This document shows, one piece after another, positions 6,663 through 8,508 of a stretch of DNA of 8,508 nucleotides (its first letter is position 1; each line of letters begins with the position of its first letter). The position numbers and the translations under genes are program-made. The notes beneath the pieces are model-generated. The model made no database searches, was not told the DNA's origin, and was given only the letters and a program-made list of their open reading frames with translations. Source of the stretch: Betaproteobacteria bacterium UBA5216 (GTDB lineage: Bacteria > Pseudomonadota > Gammaproteobacteria > Burkholderiales > SG8-41); NCBI GenBank assembly GCA_002412495.1, contig DHVE01000013.1:1-8508 (forward strand), in the 5' to 3' direction.

Positions 6663-7226
6663 ATGAGCTTTCACTCCTGGTGGCACTTTCGTCGCGCACG
6701 ATTCTTCCTGTTTCTCAACAAACGGGATAAGGCCATCGCCGCACTCAAAGATGTCTTGTCCGTGGATCCCGCGCATGAACTGGCGGCGAATTCGCTCGGT
6801 TTTCAATATGGCGAACTGGGCGAATACGAACTTGCGGCTGAACAATTTCAGTCGACGCTGCAGCGGCATCCCGACGACGCCAATACGCATTTCAACCTGG
6901 GCTTCATACGCCAGAAACAGGCGCGTCACGACGATGCCATCGCGCAGTTTGATTGCGCAGTTAAAAACAATCCTGCGCTCGATCGCGCATGGTTCGGTCT
7001 TGGCATATCGTACGCCGCGCTGGATCGACGGGATGCGGCCATTACCGCCTTTGAGCGTGCGGCCAAATTACAGCCCATGAATCCACACGCGTTATACGAA
7101 TTGGGAATCCAGCACCACGCCCTCGGACATACCGACAAAGTTGCCGAAGTTGTGGATCGACTCAGGCAGTTCGACCCAAAGGCGACGGCACAGTTACTTG
7201 CCGCCACGCAATCCAGAACGAATTAG
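6663..7226 (+). CDS. Tetratricopeptide repeat (TPR) protein
   Basis: This encodes a 187-residue protein from ATG at 6663. An in-frame TTG at 6645 would add six residues, but it lies within the terminator tail, so the ATG is preferred. There is no Shine-Dalgarno before either start. After a basic-aromatic N-terminus (SFHSWWHFRRARFFLFLNKR) come about four 34-residue TPR units, seen from conserved spacing of small and aromatic residues: DKAIAALKDVLSVDP, then AANSLGFQYGELGEYELAAEQFQ, THFNLGFIRQKQARHDDAIAQF, AWFGLGISYAALDRRDAAITAF and ALYELGIQHHALGHTDKVAEVV. No signal peptide or clear membrane helix is seen. TPR arrays are protein-binding scaffolds; the partner here is unknown. A small membrane protein gene follows after 19 nt and is likely co-transcribed. 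Confidence 0.88.
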   Translation: MSFHSWWHFRRARFFLFLNKRDKAIAALKDVLSVDPAHELAANSLGFQYGELGEYELAAEQFQSTLQRHPDDANTHFNLGFIRQKQARHDDAIAQFDCAVKNNPALDRAWFGLGISYAALDRRDAAITAFERAAKLQPMNPHALYELGIQHHALGHTDKVAEVVDRLRQFDPKATAQLLAATQSRTN

Positions 7227-7245
7227 CCGCGAGATATTTCGAACC

Positions 7246-7533
7246 ATGTATCAACTTGTCGTAATGCTCAAGGCAATCAACGAGATAGCCCTGCTCGCGC
7301 TGGTGGCACAAGGCATCCTGTATCTGTTCGCGGGCGCCAAACGCGATACCAACCCCATTTATTTTCTATTTAAAACCATCACTTCGCCGATCATGAAACT
7401 CACGCGCACCATTACACCACGCATCGTGATCGATCAGCACATTGGATTTGTTGCACTGTTTATTCTGCTGGCGGCGGAAGTTGCCCTGATCGCGGCAAAG
7501 ATTTACCTGTATCTGGAAGCCGCCGGCCGCTGA
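7246..7533 (+). CDS. Small two-helix membrane protein, conserved hypothetical
   Basis: This encodes 95 residues from ATG at 7246. The frame is open further upstream to 7141, but that part overlaps the TPR gene, so 7246 is preferred. Only a weak GAGAT ribosome site precedes it. Helix one is about residues 9-28 (EIALLALVAQGILYLFAG), followed by a basic loop with KRDTNPIYFLFKTITSPI and TRTITPRIVIDQHIG, then helix two at about 65-88 (FVALFILLAAEVALIAAKIY). The loop motif resembles YggT-like small membrane proteins and betaproteobacterial proteins I recall, but I cannot name a family with certainty. Both ends may face the same side of the membrane. It sits 19 nt after the TPR gene, so both probably share a transcript. 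Function is unknown. Confidence 0.78.
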   Translation: MYQLVVMLKAINEIALLALVAQGILYLFAGAKRDTNPIYFLFKTITSPIMKLTRTITPRIVIDQHIGFVALFILLAAEVALIAAKIYLYLEAAGR

Positions 7534-7557
7534 AATTGCCGGCCAACAGCATGTCCG

Positions 7558-7577
7558 GATCACAGCACGCCGTGATC
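7558..7577. repeat. Inverted repeat GATCAC-N8-GTGATC
   Basis: GATCAC (7558-7563) and GTGATC (7572-7577) are exact reverse complements with an 8-nt spacer. The repeat lies between the small membrane protein gene and tRNA-Ser. There is no T-run after it, so it is not a good intrinsic terminator. It overlaps the place where a -35 element for the tRNA promoter would lie, so it might be an operator or a simple hairpin in the upstream mRNA tail. Confidence 0.35.
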
Positions 7578-7591
7578 TCGCCGCAATCTGT

Positions 7592-7604
7592 TAAAATCGG
7601 CGCT
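7592..7604 (+). promoter_or_regulatory. Candidate tRNA promoter -10 box and GC-rich discriminator
   Basis: TAAAAT at 7592-7597 is a good -10 match and is followed by the GC-rich discriminator CGGCGC, a pattern typical of stably transcribed RNA genes under stringent control. The expected start point is near 7604, which leaves only about 3-4 nt before the mature tRNA 5' end at 7608. No clear TTGACA-like -35 is seen at the expected position near 7569-7574. Confidence 0.5.
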
Positions 7605-7607
7605 TCC

Positions 7608-7699
7608 GGAGAGATGGATGAGTGGTTTAAGTCGCACGCCTGGAAAGCGTGTGTACGGTGAAAGCCGTACCGTGGGTTCGAATCCCACTCTCTCCGCCA
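7608..7699 (+). tRNA. tRNA-Ser, anticodon GGA
   Basis: The acceptor arm GGAGAGA (7608-7614) pairs with TCTCTCC (7689-7695), followed by discriminator G and an encoded CCA (7697-7699). The anticodon stem is CACGC (7635-7639) with GCGTG (7647-7651), and the loop CTGGAAA gives anticodon GGA (7642-7644), which reads serine codons UCC and UCU. The long variable arm (GTACGG pairing with CCGTAC) is the class II feature expected of tRNA-Ser. The T arm is GTGGG-TTCGAAT-CCCAC. All stems are complete. The gene is a typical integration site class, and the DNA beyond it changes in character. Confidence 0.98.
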
Positions 7700-7806
7700 A
7701 TAAAAATAAAAGGTAAATATCCTTTATAAATCAGTACTTAGCGTTACTGCTGATTTTCAATTTACCACACGTGTTTACCATACGGCAACGTACTCACCGT
7801 ACGCCA
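7700..7806. repeat. AT-rich spacer with nested inverted repeats
   Basis: This spacer follows the tRNA. An outer repeat GGTAAAT (7712-7718) is the reverse complement of ATTTACC (7760-7766), and within it AAATCAG (7728-7734) is the reverse complement of CTGATTT (7750-7756). A short AAAGG/CCTTT pair (7709-7713 and 7721-7725) lies at the left. TTTACCA occurs twice directly, at 7761-7767 and 7774-7780, around the 8-bp palindrome ACACGTGT (7767-7774). No gene is seen. Confidence 0.6.
7728..7757 (+). terminator. Possible terminator downstream of tRNA-Ser
   Basis: AAATCAG and CTGATTT form a 7-bp stem around a 15-nt loop, ending in TTTT. The stem is AT-rich and weak, so it is a poor intrinsic terminator, but it is the best candidate for ending the tRNA transcript. 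It could also act for the convergent minus-strand gene, since AAAT on the left arm gives a short U-run on the other strand. Confidence 0.35.
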
Positions 7807-8508
7807 TCAAGGTTTCACCGCACCGGTTCGCACGCTCGCTAGCCACTTGGCCGCAAGTTCGCGCACAAAATTCACGGCTTCGCCCTGTGACATTGGGTTA
7901 GCCGTTCTCAAGTGCTTATCATAGGCGTGCCGCGCCCAGTCTCCCGAGACGGACGGACTATGTACTGCGTCCTCGAAACGCATGAATTGATCTGCCGAGA
8001 CCCCGAATTGAGTATGGAATGCGTTTCGGTTGGCGGGCTTGCCCGCGACTAACTCGTATATCTTGTAGACGTCTACTCCGGACGGATGCTCAATGGCCAG
8101 TAGCGCCAATACCTGCGCCGCCTTGGGGCTCCTGAATACCGGCTCAAGTTTTGAGCGCTGCTTTTCCAACTTCGCTTGGTACTCCTGTTCGGCCCGTTTC
8201 TCTTCCCATGCTCTTAGTTCGTTGTCCGACAATCCGGGCGGTGGCGAAATAGTAAGGCTAGCGTTTCCCCCCGTCGTCTTCATTATTCCAGTTCCCGCCT
8301 CAAGGAAGGCGTGACGCCTAGGAGGATTAACGGAATAGTCAACGACGCACCCAAGTTCGAATTGTGGGTCGATCTTCGCGGCACCCGTAAACGCGGCTCG
8401 CACTAGTTTCGCTTGCCCATGAACTTCCGCTGGCGTGGCGCACTGTTCAATCGAGGGGGAAGTAAAGGTAAGACAGTCGATGCCTTCGTAAGCTCCCCTG
8501 AATTGCGG
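7807..8508 (-). CDS. Unrecognised protein, 5' end beyond the window
   Basis: The minus-strand frame is open from the window edge at 8508 to a TGA at 7807-7809, giving at least 233 codons. Possible internal starts are GTG at 8403 and ATG at 8283 (MKTTGGNASL), but neither has a strong ribosome site, and the reading frame before them continues without a stop, so the real start is probably outside. The visible protein has an N-terminal part with FRGAYEGIDCLTFTSPS and PQFELGCVVDYSVNPPRR, a charged helical stretch around ELRAWEEKRAEQEYQAKLEK that may be a coiled coil, and a C-terminal part with SGVDVYKIYELVAGKP and AVNFVRELAAKWL. I see no membrane helix or known catalytic motif and do not recognise the family. 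It uses AGG, AGA, ATA and CTA codons (11 in 233), more than its neighbours seem to, which hints at different ancestry. It lies convergent to tRNA-Ser. Confidence 0.6.
   Translation of the reverse strand, partial: PQFRGAYEGIDCLTFTSPSIEQCATPAEVHGQAKLVRAAFTGAAKIDPQFELGCVVDYSVNPPRRHAFLEAGTGIMKTTGGNASLTISPPPGLSDNELRAWEEKRAEQEYQAKLEKQRSKLEPVFRSPKAAQVLALLAIEHPSGVDVYKIYELVAGKPANRNAFHTQFGVSADQFMRFEDAVHSPSVSGDWARHAYDKHLRTANPMSQGEAVNFVRELAAKWLASVRTGAVKP

Noticed and set aside
5857..6699. Long minus-strand open frame (280 codons) opposite the symporter
   Set aside because: It is antisense to a well-supported membrane transporter gene, crosses the terminator, and its translation is rich in Arg, Gln and His without domain-like motifs. 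It is a by-product of GC-rich codon use.
7141..7245. Upstream extension of the small membrane protein frame
   Set aside because: It overlaps the TPR gene by more than 80 nt, and the extra residues are not protein-like; ATG at 7246 gives a compact two-helix protein.
7522..7543. GCCGGC repeat around the stop of the small membrane protein as a terminator
   Set aside because: The two GCCGGC copies can pair around a 10-nt loop, but no T-run follows and part of the repeat is coding.
1..8508. CRISPR arrays, insertion sequences, toxin-antitoxin or phage genes
   Set aside because: No regularly spaced repeats, transposase motifs, terminal inverted repeats or recognisable small toxin pairs were seen.

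Overview
This window looks like a chromosomal segment from a proteobacterium. The gene families, the moderately high GC, the CCA-encoding tRNA gene and the transporter-type signalling genes suggest Betaproteobacteria or a related lineage, but that placement is inferred from familiarity, not from a search. Most of the window (1 to about 7700) reads as ordinary, compact housekeeping-type DNA. The last 800 bases differ: they hold an unrecognised gene with more rare codons, directly beyond a tRNA-Ser gene.

Layout. (1) Positions 1-3264, plus strand: the tail of a small membrane protein, then a 916-residue sensor histidine kinase with a sodium:solute-symporter-like N-terminus and a STAC-like linker (the CbrA/CrbS/MxtR type of architecture), then a 126-residue stand-alone receiver protein. 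Gaps of 6 nt suggest one operon. (2) Positions 3314-3985, minus strand: an OmpR/PhoB-type response regulator with no partner kinase gene beside it in this window. (3) Positions 3986-4258: a divergent control region with a perfect 14-bp palindrome. (4) Positions 4259-6597, plus strand: a two-gene transporter operon, DUF4212 small subunit and VC_2705-type sodium:solute symporter large subunit, overlapping by ATGA and closed by a strong intrinsic terminator. (5) Positions 6663-7533: a TPR protein and a small two-helix membrane protein. (6) Positions 7608-7699: tRNA-Ser(GGA). (7) Positions 7700-7806: AT-rich DNA with nested inverted repeats. (8) Positions 7807-8508, minus strand: an unrecognised gene that runs off the window edge.

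How it may work together: the kinase carries a transporter-like sensor and lies about 1.4 kb from a real transporter of the same superfamily. In Vibrio and Pseudomonas, kinases of this architecture control acetate and carbon-source use, and the DUF4212/VC_2705 pair is generally annotated as an acetate-permease-like (ActP-like) symporter. A reasonable inference is that kinase, receiver protein and OmpR-type regulator sense a small organic acid or related metabolite and control the symporter operon. The wiring is not shown by the sequence.

Most notable points: a canonical EF-hand calcium-binding loop and a roughly 120-residue charged, alanine/lysine-rich insert in the symporter, both predicted to lie in periplasmic loops; a receiver-only partner plus an orphan DNA-binding regulator in place of one ordinary two-component pair; and a tRNA-Ser gene bordering repeats and a gene of different codon use, which could mark an island boundary. 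I found no CRISPR array, insertion sequence or complete mobile element, and no clearly new system.
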